Positions 49,106 through 58,461 of a stretch of 64,000 bases of DNA are shown one piece after another. Position 1 is the first letter of the stretch, and each line of letters begins with the position of its first letter. The position numbers were made by a program, and so were the translations under genes. The DNA is from Sphingosinithalassobacter sp. CS137 (lineage in GTDB: Bacteria > Pseudomonadota > Alphaproteobacteria > Sphingomonadales > Sphingomonadaceae). Location: positions 2,138,501 through 2,202,500 of the forward strand of contig NZ_CP060494.1 of NCBI RefSeq assembly GCF_014334115.1. The letters are read 5' to 3'. Under the pieces are notes generated by a model. It was given only the letters and a program-made list of their open reading frames with translations. It was not told the DNA's origin and did not search any database.

Positions 49106-51064
49106 ATGCCCGATCGCAGTTTGCCTTCCTGGGGCCGCAATGGCCGAGTGCTTGTCCTCATCGTTGTTCTCCTCCTAAGCGTTGTGGCTTCTGGCGCAGC
49201 GCGCGCTGGCGCACCCGGAGTCGCGACTACCTGGCGAATGCTTGACTATGTGGCTGTCGACTACGGCGCAGCGGTTACCGACGGTAAGGTGTCCAACCAG
49301 TTCGAATACGACGAGATGATCGAGTTCTCTGCGTCGGTCGCCGAGCGGATCGGCAGCCTTCCGGCCAGTCGGAACAAGAGCGTTCTCCAGGAACGCGCCA
49401 GAGAATTGAGGGAAGCCATTGCGCGCAAGCGGCCGGCCGGCGAAGTCGCGCAACTGGCACGCGGTCTTGCGGCCGCCCTGCTCGCGGAGCACCCGGTCCC
49501 GCTCGCCCCCAGCGAGGCGCCTGACCTGACGCGGGCAACGACTTTGTTCGCCCAGAACTGCGCCTCGTGCCACGGAGCGGCTGGCGAGTCTCCGCCGTCG
49601 CAGCTGATGAATATCGATCCCCCTCCGATCGACTTCACCGATCAGGAGCGCGCGCAGGAGCGCAGCGCGTTCGGGCTCTACCAGGTCATCACCCAGGGTC
49701 TTGAAGGCACGACCATGCCGAGCTTTGCTTCCCTCCAGGATCAGGATCGATGGGCGCTGGCCCTCTACGCTGGCGGCATAGCCTTCCCGCACGAAGCAGA
49801 AGGCCAGCGCATCTGGGAGGAGAACGCCGAGATCCGCCGTCTCGTACCTGATCTCGAAGCGCTGGTCGCCCTGACACCAGCGGCGTTGGCGCAGCAGATC
49901 GGGGAGGACCGGGCATTTGCCGTCATGGCTTACCTGCGAGCCAATTCGCAGGTTATGGAGACGGCCGAAGGCTCGGGGTCACTGGATTTTGTTCGCCAGA
50001 AACTGCGCGAAAGCCTTGCGGCATACAAGCGGGGGGACCGCGCACAGGCCAATGAACTTGCCCTCTCCGCCTATCTCGATGGATTCGAACCGCTTGAAGC
50101 GGTTCTGTCTACCCGCGACGGAGATCTGATGCTGCAGGTTGAGCAAGCGCTTAGCGGCTTTCGCGCGAGCATCAACTCGGGTGTTCGGCCAGGGGAATTG
50201 CGCAGCCAGCTCACAGACCTATATCCGCTTTTGGACCGCGCGGAGACCGCCTTGTCGCCCGAAGCGGCGACAGACATTTCGACGTTCCTCGGCGCCTTCA
50301 CGATCCTGCTGCGCGAGGGGCTCGAGGCGCTGCTGGTGGTGATAGCAATGATTGCGTTTGTCCGGAAGTCGGAGCGAACCGAGGTCATGCCCTACGTCCA
50401 CGGTGGGTGGATTGCTGCCCTGCTCGCCGGTGTGGCCACCTGGGCCGTTGCAACCTACTTCGTGACCATAAGCGGCGCCAGCCGTGAGCTTACCGAAGGG
50501 TTTGGCGCGCTACTGGCGGCCGTGGTGCTCGTCTCGGTCGGCATCTGGATGCACGGGAAAAGCCAAGCCGACGAGTGGCGGCGGTACATCCAGGAAAAGA
50601 TGGGCAAGGCTCTTTCGCGCCGGTCTGCCTGGTTCCTGTTCGGGCTCGCCTTCGTGGTGGTCTACCGCGAAGTATTCGAGACGATTTTGTTCTACGCGGC
50701 CTTGTGGAATCCTCAGAACAGCGGGACCATTCTTGCCGGTGCGCTGTCGGCACTCGTCGTTCTCGCGGTCCTCGCCTGGATCATGCTCCGCTACAGCCGG
50801 AAACTCCCAATTACCCAGTTCTTCAGGTACAGTGCGTGGCTCATCGCGGTCCTCGCCGTTGTACTCGCCGGCAAGGGAGTGGGCGCGCTTCAAGAAGCGG
50901 GAATGCTGGGCGTAACCCTCCTCGAAGGTCTCCCACGGGTCGATTTGATTGGGTTCTATCCTGCCGTCGAGCCGATCGCTGCGCAGGTGATCACCGCAGG
51001 AGTCCTGTTTTTCGGGTTTCGGAGCAGTGGAGGCCAGCGAAGAACTGCCGCGATGCAGGTCTAG
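49106..51064 (+). CDS. Cytochrome c-FTR1 fusion iron/lead permease
   Basis: This is a 652-aa inner-membrane protein. A signal peptide (about 15-36) is followed by a helical periplasmic region. A class I cytochrome c domain has NCASCHG (heme-binding C152, C155, H156) and the likely axial Met in TTMPSF (M204). The C-terminal seven-helix FTR1 domain carries REGLE (about 404) and REVFE (about 520), the two acidic motifs that bind ferric iron. In yeast FTR1 works with a multicopper ferroxidase. Here the cytochrome may oxidise Fe(II) before uptake (inference). The same family includes PbrT-type lead permeases, which fits the metal context. Confidence 0.88.
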   Translation: MPDRSLPSWGRNGRVLVLIVVLLLSVVASGAARAGAPGVATTWRMLDYVAVDYGAAVTDGKVSNQFEYDEMIEFSASVAERIGSLPASRNKSVLQERARELREAIARKRPAGEVAQLARGLAAALLAEHPVPLAPSEAPDLTRATTLFAQNCASCHGAAGESPPSQLMNIDPPPIDFTDQERAQERSAFGLYQVITQGLEGTTMPSFASLQDQDRWALALYAGGIAFPHEAEGQRIWEENAEIRRLVPDLEALVALTPAALAQQIGEDRAFAVMAYLRANSQVMETAEGSGSLDFVRQKLRESLAAYKRGDRAQANELALSAYLDGFEPLEAVLSTRDGDLMLQVEQALSGFRASINSGVRPGELRSQLTDLYPLLDRAETALSPEAATDISTFLGAFTILLREGLEALLVVIAMIAFVRKSERTEVMPYVHGGWIAALLAGVATWAVATYFVTISGASRELTEGFGALLAAVVLVSVGIWMHGKSQADEWRRYIQEKMGKALSRRSAWFLFGLAFVVVYREVFETILFYAALWNPQNSGTILAGALSALVVLAVLAWIMLRYSRKLPITQFFRYSAWLIAVLAVVLAGKGVGALQEAGMLGVTLLEGLPRVDLIGFYPAVEPIAAQVITAGVLFFGFRSSGGQRRTAAMQV

Positions 51065-51253
51065 TCAAGAAGATGGAATGGCAGCGCTCGGTACATCGTT
51101 GCCAGCTTGGCCCTTGTTAATCTGAGCGCACAGGCTCGTTGCCTGGAGGATCACTTTGGATCCACGCCGTGTCGCGATGTATTTCCTCTGTTGAGGCGTG
51201 CAGCAGCCATGGGTTGGCGCGTTACAAAAGAAGGGAAAAGCGACGCCGAGTCC

Positions 51254-51619
51254 CTAGTTCACTCCCATCCTGCGCGTCGTCCACAGTGCCACTGTAGGAA
51301 CGGTGATCCACATGGCCACCGGGACCGCACCGATATCTATGATGGGCACGGCTGGCATGGCCGGACCGTAGGTCCACCCCCAGTCGCATCGCACGGCCAG
51401 CATCTCAATGGCCGCCGTGACGCTGAGGCCAATGATCAGATAGGCGACGAAGCGGGAAACCGGCCACGCGAGCAACCAGGGAGTCTTTCCGCTGCCGATC
51501 GAAGCGCCGAGATACGCTCTCACCATGATTCCGGCGTAGCCCAGCGCTGCAAGCGCGCTGCGACGCGCAGCCCCGGCAGGACTAAGATTGCCGGTCTCAT
51601 GGAAGGGAAGCTGCAGCAT
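51254..51619 (-). CDS. Membrane protein of unknown function
   Basis: This is a 121-aa protein with three or so hydrophobic segments (ALAALGYAGIMVRAYLGA, SRFVAYLIIGLSVTAAIEML and VPVAMWITVPTVALW) and a conserved-looking WGWTYGPAMPAVP motif. Similar C-terminal WxYxxxMPxxP-type patterns occur in uncharacterised alphaproteobacterial membrane proteins. A hydrophobic stretch (ALWLAISGVLIAFAWG) lies just upstream in another frame, so it may be the rest of a longer, frameshifted gene. Function unknown. Confidence 0.5.
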   Translation of the reverse strand: MLQLPFHETGNLSPAGAARRSALAALGYAGIMVRAYLGASIGSGKTPWLLAWPVSRFVAYLIIGLSVTAAIEMLAVRCDWGWTYGPAMPAVPIIDIGAVPVAMWITVPTVALWTTRRMGVN

Positions 51620-51802
51620 TTCCCCATGCGAAGGCGATGAGCACTCCGGATATGGCGAGCCAAAGAGCGGGATGCGCGCCGCGCTAGGTCTTTCGCTTCG
51701 TATCTCGGGCGCTGCGGTCCAGAGCTAATGTCTCCTGTTCAAGTGTTCTGACAAGTGCGCGGGAGGTCGATCCCCGATCTCTGTGCTGTTTGTACAAGCA
51801 TC

Positions 51803-54343
51803 TTAAACGACGAAGCGATCCCAGCTCCCGTAATGCTCGTCGCTCCGGCGGCCTCTCGGCAGGCTCAATCCTATCAGCAATGCTCCGAGCACAGCACCAA
51901 TGATGTCGCTCATGATGCTGGTGCTTCCGTCCATCAGCCAGGGAGCCGAAATCAGCCAGAGGCCAAACGCAATGTTCAGAAAACGCAGCGGTCTTGCGAC
52001 TTCCGCCATCGCTATCACCGCAACCGTGATGACGAGCGCCCCCACCACATGATCGCTGTCGGCGAGAGGTGGTTCTGTGCCGAGAACGAGCCTTGAAAAC
52101 ATCAGGAAAGCGCCGATCAGCACACTGATGGCTAGTGTCCAAGGGATCGTGACGCCGCGCGCCGCAGAGCTGCCGATCGAGGCGAGCGCCGCATCGAAGC
52201 CGGGATGGGTATCCTTGCTTCCACCCGGCAGCGCGTCGCCGCGGAAGAACGATCGCCAGAACGGTCGCCCGCGCCGTGTGTTCAGAACGAGGAACTGGCC
52301 CATCGCGACCAGCTCATCGAGCGAATAGGGGATCATGATCAGCATCGCGGCGGCCGCCATGAGGCAGATCGTGCAATAGGTTCCGATCATGATCGGCTGG
52401 ATGATGATGAAGTAGATGCTGATCACGCCCAGCGGCACCACGACGATGCCGAACAGCGTCACCATCCACGGCATGGTCCGCCAGCGGGCGCGACCGCCCA
52501 TCACCCCCATCAGGATCTCGAACATGTAGCTCATCGCGCCGATACCACCGTCGGCCACCGGCCAGGCTTTGGATACGTCCGACGTGATGATGTATTCGGT
52601 GCCGTTGAGCGCAGTGGACGAAGCGAAAAAGGGCTCCCACACGCCGTCGATATGGCCAAGCTGATACGCCGTGAGAATGCGCGACAGGAAGAACCCGACA
52701 GCCCCCAGGATGATGATCGGCATGCGCTGGACATAGGTCGAAGGCGAATAGGTCCAGCCCGGCGGCACGTCGCTGTCGTCCATCATGCCCTCCGGCGCCA
52801 TGCCCGGCATCATCGGCACCAGGATGGTGAAAGCGATCACCAGCGCGCCGATGAAGGTGTCGTTGGCATAGACGGCCGCATCGGGCGTCCAGAACAGCAG
52901 CGGGGCGCCGAGCAGCCAGATGCCGATGCAGGTATTCGCCCATTGCGCCCAGCCTCCGCGCGGCGAGAGCGAGATGGCCGCAAAGACCATGATCAAGATC
53001 CCGCTCACGACATCGTTCCAGGCTGTCAGCCAGCTCCGCAGCGCCGGATCCCAGAGATTGCGATCCTCGGTTACACGCATGACGGCGGAGGCGAATTCGC
53101 TCTGGTCGAAGGTTCCGAAGACAAAGGGTGTGGTCGCGAGCCAGAGGCCGAGCGCCATGGTCAGCCAACGGACCCACAGCATGCTGAAGTGCATTTTGCG
53201 CATATGGCTGGAATGGTCCGCCAACACGTCCTCACCCAGTACGCGAGGCCTTGCCTCTTCGGCGTCGTCGAAATTGCTGCCGGCGACCCGCGCGGCATTC
53301 AGCTTGTTCTCGCGGTACCAGGCGGGGGGATCGGCATTGAGGCCTTCGACGATCCGCGGCAGCGCGGTTCTCAGCTGATGTTGCGGTGTCCAGTCCAGCT
53401 TTTCTCGCGCGTTGCTCAGATCGAGTTCGTAGTGATCGTCCGAAATGTCGACCATCCAGGGCCGGATGAAGGTCTCCTCGCCGAGCACTTCGTTTTCGAC
53501 CCAAGCCCCCGTCTTGGCCAAACCCTTCGGGACCGAGCGGGTCGTCCAGTCCTCGTCGTGGATCAGGCGACCCAGCGCCTTTTGCAGATCGCCGTATGAC
53601 ATCACGTCGTCTTCGCCGAGAAGGACGGGCCATTCCTCCGGCAAGTCGCCTCGGCGGTCGACGATCCGCTCTAACGCATCGAGCAGGTCATCGAGATGCA
53701 GATAGGGCTGGCCAGTGTCGAGATCGCCGGGATAGACGCGGGCGCTGGGTCGCTTCTCGTAGATGCGTGCGACCTGCTGTGCGAGGAACGCAGAATGGCC
53801 TTCGTCGTCGTAGACGCCCGCAGGCCGTACGAAGACCGCATTGATGTCGCCGCGCTGCTTGCGGATCAGTTGCTCCGTACGGACCTTCGATTCCCGGTAG
53901 GGGAGGTGCGTATCAAGCGGCGAGGTCTCGTCGATCAGCTTGCCGCGCTCGACCGGCGCGTGGACCAGCATCGTGCTGACAAACACGAACTGGTCGATAT
54001 CGAAATCCTGCAGCGCATCGAGCAGCCGGCCAGTCCCCTTGACCGTCACTTCGTCATATTTGGAATTGGGTTCGCCTGTGAGATCGAAGTACGCGGCCAG
54101 ATGAATGAAGGAGGCAATTCTGGAGCCATAGGCAATGCGAACGCGTTCGAAGGCCGCATCGATGCTCGCCTGGTCGGTGACATCGACACAAACGCACTCG
54201 GCTTCCGCCGGCGGGTGCGGCGACGCATCGCGATCGAAGCCGATCACGCGATAGCGGGCTGCGAGTCTTTTTACGATCGAGGAGCCTATGTAGCCGCTCG
54301 AACCTGTAACTATAACGACAGGTCTGTAGGAACTTTCATTCAA
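51803..54343 (-). CDS. Fusion of NAD-dependent epimerase, SPW repeats and a VKOR-like membrane domain
   Basis: This is an unusual 846-aa protein. Residues 1-340 are an extended short-chain dehydrogenase/epimerase with GSSGYIG (14-20), VSTM and the catalytic YRESK (Y149, K153). Residues about 385-515 hold an SPW-type membrane repeat (WLATTPFVFG, WLLGAPLLFW). Residues about 540-690 hold a membrane block with YCTIC (C657, C660) like the CxxC of VKOR family proteins; a matching loop Cys pair is not evident. Residues about 735-830 hold a second SPW repeat (LISAPWLM). It is probably a membrane-tethered NAD enzyme with a redox module. The substrate is unknown. It stands alone. Confidence 0.8.
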   Translation of the reverse strand: MNESSYRPVVIVTGSSGYIGSSIVKRLAARYRVIGFDRDASPHPPAEAECVCVDVTDQASIDAAFERVRIAYGSRIASFIHLAAYFDLTGEPNSKYDEVTVKGTGRLLDALQDFDIDQFVFVSTMLVHAPVERGKLIDETSPLDTHLPYRESKVRTEQLIRKQRGDINAVFVRPAGVYDDEGHSAFLAQQVARIYEKRPSARVYPGDLDTGQPYLHLDDLLDALERIVDRRGDLPEEWPVLLGEDDVMSYGDLQKALGRLIHDEDWTTRSVPKGLAKTGAWVENEVLGEETFIRPWMVDISDDHYELDLSNAREKLDWTPQHQLRTALPRIVEGLNADPPAWYRENKLNAARVAGSNFDDAEEARPRVLGEDVLADHSSHMRKMHFSMLWVRWLTMALGLWLATTPFVFGTFDQSEFASAVMRVTEDRNLWDPALRSWLTAWNDVVSGILIMVFAAISLSPRGGWAQWANTCIGIWLLGAPLLFWTPDAAVYANDTFIGALVIAFTILVPMMPGMAPEGMMDDSDVPPGWTYSPSTYVQRMPIIILGAVGFFLSRILTAYQLGHIDGVWEPFFASSTALNGTEYIITSDVSKAWPVADGGIGAMSYMFEILMGVMGGRARWRTMPWMVTLFGIVVVPLGVISIYFIIIQPIMIGTYCTICLMAAAAMLIMIPYSLDELVAMGQFLVLNTRRGRPFWRSFFRGDALPGGSKDTHPGFDAALASIGSSAARGVTIPWTLAISVLIGAFLMFSRLVLGTEPPLADSDHVVGALVITVAVIAMAEVARPLRFLNIAFGLWLISAPWLMDGSTSIMSDIIGAVLGALLIGLSLPRGRRSDEHYGSWDRFVV

Positions 54344-54685
54344 GATGTGATCCTTCCTCCGACTTTCTGCGACGCGCGGTCTTCCCCTTTATACCATAGC
54401 GCTAGCAGCTAGAGCACGCACGGGGACTGCGGGCGTTCCTTCTGCTACGGATTGACGGCCTGTTTCCTCTCAAATGGCATGGCTTTTCGGGACCGGCTTC
54501 GGCATGTGCTTCGTCTCGAGGCCACCTTGGCGCTTCGGTCCAAGGTGAGGGTCCACTCCGCTGGGCGATTGGACAAACCGCCGCAGACGGCCAACGGGTT
54601 GTCCTTCAAACCGGAACCGAGCGCGATGGCGCTTCATTCTCTTGTCGTATCCAAACTCGAATTTCTGAAAAGCAGGAGACACGAC
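54344..54685. other. Divergent gap between the fusion gene and CBS copy 2
   Basis: About 340 bases without a supported gene; it should contain both promoters. Frames crossing it (for example a plus frame from 54452 that would extend the CBS protein) lack protein-like composition and the CBS paralogue has no such extension. I see AGCAGGAG at 54671-54678, the ribosome binding site of the CBS gene, and no convincing promoter boxes. Confidence 0.4.
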
Positions 54686-55105
54686 ATGCAAGCGCAAGAC
54701 GTAATGACCGCTAATCCCGCATGCTGCCGGCGTTCGAGCAGCGTAAAAGAGGCAGCGAGTCTCATGGTTGATAACGATTGCGGCGAAATCCCTGTCGTCG
54801 ATGACGAAGGCTCACTCGTCGGCGTGGTCACCGATCGCGACATCGCCTGCCGCTGCGTCGCACAGGGCAAGGGTTCCGACACTCCGGTCGAGGAAGTCAT
54901 GTCGGCTTCCCCCGTGACGGTGGGGCCAGAGGCAAGCGTGGACGAATGCTGCAGCAAGATGGAGGCGAACCAGATCCGCCGCCTTCCCGTTGTCGATCGC
55001 GAAGGAAAGTGCTGCGGCATCGTTTCGCAGGCCGACATCGCACGTCACGCCGATAAAAAGGAAACCGGCGATCTCGTGCGGGAGGTTTCGGAACCAACGC
55101 TTTAA
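54686..55105 (+). CDS. Cys-rich CBS-domain protein (copy 2)
   Basis: This is a 139-aa paralogue of the protein at 44834, also two CBS motifs. All nine Cys are kept: PACC, NDCG, DIACRC, ECC and KCC. The ends DRDIACRCVAQG and KCCGIVSQADIARH are nearly identical to copy 1. Conservation of every Cys in both copies, while other positions have diverged, argues that the Cys are functional. The start MQAQDVMTANPACC at 54686 follows a ribosome binding site. The ligand and partner are unknown; it may sense metal or thiol stress. Confidence 0.85.
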   Translation: MQAQDVMTANPACCRRSSSVKEAASLMVDNDCGEIPVVDDEGSLVGVVTDRDIACRCVAQGKGSDTPVEEVMSASPVTVGPEASVDECCSKMEANQIRRLPVVDREGKCCGIVSQADIARHADKKETGDLVREVSEPTL

Positions 55106-55217
55106 GCCGCGAGCGCCGGCTGCTGCTGAGAGAGATTTAACGCTGCAAGCGTTCGAGCGCATGGCGCAGGCGGTCGGCCGACTTGCACTTGGCTGGTAGC
55201 CGGACTATCTGCCTTGA

Positions 55218-55589
55218 GTGAGATTTCTTCGCGCCCTGACACTTATATTTTTCAGCTTCGGCCTGTTCGTCCAGGTTGCGGCCCAGGCGGCTGTTCCGCA
55301 GAGCGAGCCGGCGGAGATGACGGAATGCGCCGAAATGGCGCAGGCGTCAGCTGAGCATGGCATGGGCAGCCAGGGTGAATCCGATCGCAAAGGGCCTTGC
55401 CCGGACATGACGCTCGACTGTCTTGTCGCCATGAATTGCCTGCCGCCGCTGGCGCTTTCAGGTGGTGGTTCAATGCAGGCAGCGCCGTTCCCGGCCGCCG
55501 CATCTTATCTCAACCGCGACGCTGTTCGGCTCGTAAGCGAACCGATGCGGCCGGAGTCGCCGCCTCCACAAACCAGCCTCACCGTCTAG
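55218..55589 (+). CDS. Small exported protein heading the copper operon
   Basis: This is a 123-aa protein with a signal peptide (FLRALTLIFFSFGLFVQVAAQA). The Met/Cys/His-containing mature chain includes ECAEMAQASAEHGMG, then CPDM, DCLV and NCLPP. The composition suits binding of Cu(I) or Ag(I). It stands 128 nt before cusC in the way the His-rich protein at 30701 stands before czcC. The start is a GTG at 55218 with a poor ribosome binding site. No named family recognised; the role is inferred. Confidence 0.6.
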   Translation: MRFLRALTLIFFSFGLFVQVAAQAAVPQSEPAEMTECAEMAQASAEHGMGSQGESDRKGPCPDMTLDCLVAMNCLPPLALSGGGSMQAAPFPAAASYLNRDAVRLVSEPMRPESPPPQTSLTV

Positions 55590-55717
55590 TTTTCGAACGG
55601 CGGCGCGCTGCGTCGCTAAGCGAGCTGGCTGGATGACTGCGTCTGTGCGCCGCGGCACGACCGCGATGGCATGTGCATCGCCTTACCGGCCCGCTCTGAA
55701 CGAGCGAGGTTTATCCA

Positions 55718-56953
55718 ATGTCTTGGCGGATTTGCTGGGTGCCTTTGGCAGCCATGATCGCCGCGCAGGCTGCACAGGCGCAGCCCGTCGGCTACGAGGA
55801 AGCGCTTGAAGCCGCGCGGGCGGAGCAGCCCGTTCTGGAGGCGGGCGCGTTGCGCGTGGAAGCAAGGCGGGTGGCGGCGGATGCTGCCGACGAACTGCCC
55901 GACCCGCGCCTCCGCGCTGGCGTCATGAATCTGCCGGTCACCGGGCCAGCCGCCTTCGAGATCGACCGGCAGCTTCCCACCCAGATCGCGGTCGGCATCG
56001 AACAGGAAATTCCTAACCTCGCCCGCCGCCGCGCACGATCCGGTCTCGCAGCTTCAGAGATCCGCCTCGCCGAAGCGCGTCTCGGCATGACGGAACGGAG
56101 TGTTCTCGCCGATGCCGGAGGCGCCTGGGTGAGCCTCTATTATGCACAGCGACGGATGGATCTTGCGCGCACCGCGCTGGCCGACCTTCGGGAGTTTGTT
56201 CCGGTCGCCAACAGCGCGGTCGCATCAGGATCGGCACGGCCCGCCGAGAGCCTGGCGATCCGGCGCGAACTGCTCGGGATCGAGGATGCCATAACTGCCA
56301 TCGAGGCAAGCCGCGAAACGGCGCAGGCTCGCCTTTCGCGCTATATTGTCGTCGACCAACCTGTTGCGCAGGGCATTGCTCCCAGCGCAGATGTGGATCC
56401 GGAACGGCTACGGCTCGGCCTGGAAACCAACCCCGAACTCCTGCTTGCGGACGCCGAGAGTGAGCGGTCCGAAGCGGGCGTCCGGTTGGCTCGTTCCGAA
56501 AAGCGGCCCGACTTCGGCGTGAGTGTAACCTACGGCCGCAGAAATCCCGATTTCGGCGATGTCGTGTCGGTCATGGGCTCGGTCACGCTGCCGATCTTCA
56601 CCGATCGGCGACAGAACCCGCGTATCGCGGCCGCCGAAGCGGACGCAGCTGCCGCGCTGGCCGAGCGGGACGACCGTCTGCGCGCTGTCACTGCCCGGTT
56701 CGAGGCCGACCTTGCCGCCTGGCGCAGCGCGGTGCGGCAATGGGAGCGGGCGCGCGACGAGCTAATCCCGCTCGCACGCAATCGGGCTACACTCGAGACG
56801 GCCAGCTTCGCCGCAGGCCGCGCCGATCTTGTCGACGTAATCGCGGCAAAGTCCGCACTCGCACTTCTCGAGCTCGAGATACTCGAACGCGAGCAGGCCG
56901 CGGTCGAGGCGGCTGCGACGCTGCGACTTACCTACGGGGAGGACAGGCCATGA
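55718..56953 (+). CDS. cusC: CusC-like outer-membrane factor
   Basis: This is a 411-aa TolC-family channel with a signal peptide ending in AQAQP (about 24). The mature start VGYEEALEAARAEQPVLEAG and two helical repeats are present, with AGVMNLPVTGPAAFEI early in the chain. It has no lipobox. Position and the downstream CusA signature assign it to a Cu(I)/Ag(I) export system. It is coupled to cusB by a 4-nt overlap. Confidence 0.87.
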   Translation: MSWRICWVPLAAMIAAQAAQAQPVGYEEALEAARAEQPVLEAGALRVEARRVAADAADELPDPRLRAGVMNLPVTGPAAFEIDRQLPTQIAVGIEQEIPNLARRRARSGLAASEIRLAEARLGMTERSVLADAGGAWVSLYYAQRRMDLARTALADLREFVPVANSAVASGSARPAESLAIRRELLGIEDAITAIEASRETAQARLSRYIVVDQPVAQGIAPSADVDPERLRLGLETNPELLLADAESERSEAGVRLARSEKRPDFGVSVTYGRRNPDFGDVVSVMGSVTLPIFTDRRQNPRIAAAEADAAAALAERDDRLRAVTARFEADLAAWRSAVRQWERARDELIPLARNRATLETASFAAGRADLVDVIAAKSALALLELEILEREQAAVEAAATLRLTYGEDRP

Positions 56954-58461
56954 GAGCTGTGTTCGAACGTCTCACGCCGCGCCAGCGCTCTTATGCGGCG
57001 GCAGCCGGTATTGCCTTGATCAGCCTGGGAGCCGGCTACGGTCTGTCGATGCTCGGCGAAGACAGCGGCGGCGGTGATGGCACTTCCGACACCGGCTGCG
57101 AGGAAGTGCTCTACTGGTACGATCCGATGGTGCCCGACCAGCGCTTCGACGAGCCGGGCAAATCTCCGTTCATGGACATGCAGCTGGTCCCAAAATGCGC
57201 CGGAGGCGAGGCGCAAGGCGGCGAAGGAGTCAGCATTGATCCCACGATGGTGCAGAATTTCGGAATCCGCACCGCCGAGGTCGAATTCGGCGTGCTGGAG
57301 CCCGAGACGACCGTCACCGGCACGCTCGCCTATAATGGGAGCGAAGTCGCGATCGTCCAGCCACGCGCCGGCGGCTATGTCCAGCGGACCTACGGCCACG
57401 CACCGCAAGACCTGATCGCCAGGGGCGCGCCGATCGCCGATCTTCTGGTGCCCGAATGGGGCGGCGCGCAAAACGAATATCTGGCCGTCGCCGCGACCGG
57501 GGACCAAGCCTTGACCCGGGCCGCGCGCGAACGTCTGCGCCTCCTCGGCATGCCGGAATCGGTGATTTCTTCGGTCGCACGAAGCGGCAGGCCGCAGTCG
57601 ACGATTACAATCACCGCGCCGCAATCCGGGGCGATCACTGCCCTTGGTGTGCGGTCTGGCATGACGGTCATGGCGGGCCAGACCCTCGCGGAAATCAGCG
57701 GCTACAGTCCGATCTGGCTCGAGGCGGCGGTGCCGGAGGCGCTGGCGGGGAGCGCCCGCGTTGGACAGCCGGTAAGCGCAACGCTCACCGCTTTTCCCGG
57801 CGAACGCTTCGCCGGCCGGATCATTGCCATCCTGCCTAGCGCGCAGGATGCCAGCCGGACGATCACCGTGCGCGCGGCGATGCCCAATCCCGGGCTGCGT
57901 CTGAAGCCGGGAATGTTTGCCCAGGTCACGCTTGCACCCGAGCGGCAAGAGGCCTTGCTGGTGCCGTCCGAAGCCGTGATCCGCACAGGTGAACGAACCC
58001 TGGTGATGATCACTCAGGAGGGTGGGGGCTATCGCCCTGTCGAGGTCCGGATCGGACGCGAAGCAGGCGGTCGGACCGAAGTGCTTGCTGGGCTCGCGGC
58101 GGGCGAAGAGGTGGTCGTTTCGGGTCAGTTCCTGCTCGACTCCGAAGCCAGCCTGGCCGGTATCGATGTGCGCGCGATCGACGAGGCTCCATCGACCGCT
58201 GGCGAAGGCGAAACGCAGAAGGAAGCGGATAAGCCGCGGACCTATCGCGCCACCGGCACGATCGAGCGGATCACTGCCCGCAGTGTCACCTTGCGGCACG
58301 GCCCCGTGCCCGCGCTCGAATGGCCGGCCATGACGATGGGGTTCGCCTCCGAGGGTCCGGCGCAGCTGCGCGGGTTTCAACGCGGCGACCGGGTTGCCTT
58401 CACCTTTGTCCAGGCCAGAAGCGGACCTCGCATCGTCTCGATCCGGAAGACCGGCGAATGA
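56950..58461 (+). CDS. cusB: CusB-like adaptor with a C-terminal CusF domain
   Basis: This is a 503-aa periplasmic adaptor. One N-terminal span ([20 protein letters not shown]) is followed by the heavy-metal-binding segment [20 protein letters not shown] and [10 protein letters not shown], which binds Cu(I) through Met/Cys. The barrel-sandwich, helical hairpin and beta-barrel of membrane fusion proteins come next. The last 70 residues are a CusF fold ([16 protein letters not shown]) with the His, Trp and Met ligands of Cu(I)/Ag(I) chaperones. The start at 56950 overlaps cusC by 4 nt. Fusion of adaptor and chaperone would hand metal directly to the pump. Confidence 0.9.
   Translation: MRAVFERLTPRQRSYAAAAGIALISLGAGYGLSMLGEDSGGGDGTSDTGCEEVLYWYDPMVPDQRFDEPGKSPFMDMQLVPKCAGGEAQGGEGVSIDPTMVQNFGIRTAEVEFGVLEPETTVTGTLAYNGSEVAIVQPRAGGYVQRTYGHAPQDLIARGAPIADLLVPEWGGAQNEYLAVAATGDQALTRAARERLRLLGMPESVISSVARSGRPQSTITITAPQSGAITALGVRSGMTVMAGQTLAEISGYSPIWLEAAVPEALAGSARVGQPVSATLTAFPGERFAGRIIAILPSAQDASRTITVRAAMPNPGLRLKPGMFAQVTLAPERQEALLVPSEAVIRTGERTLVMITQEGGGYRPVEVRIGREAGGRTEVLAGLAAGEEVVVSGQFLLDSEASLAGIDVRAIDEAPSTAGEGETQKEADKPRTYRATGTIERITARSVTLRHGPVPALEWPAMTMGFASEGPAQLRGFQRGDRVAFTFVQARSGPRIVSIRKTGE

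Noticed and set aside
52205..53599. 464-aa open frame on plus opposite the fusion gene
   Set aside because: Antisense of the epimerase/SPW gene with Arg/Asp/His-rich composition and no motif.
56932..58380. 482-aa open frame on minus opposite cusB
   Set aside because: Antisense shadow; cusB on the other strand has clear metal and CusF motifs.
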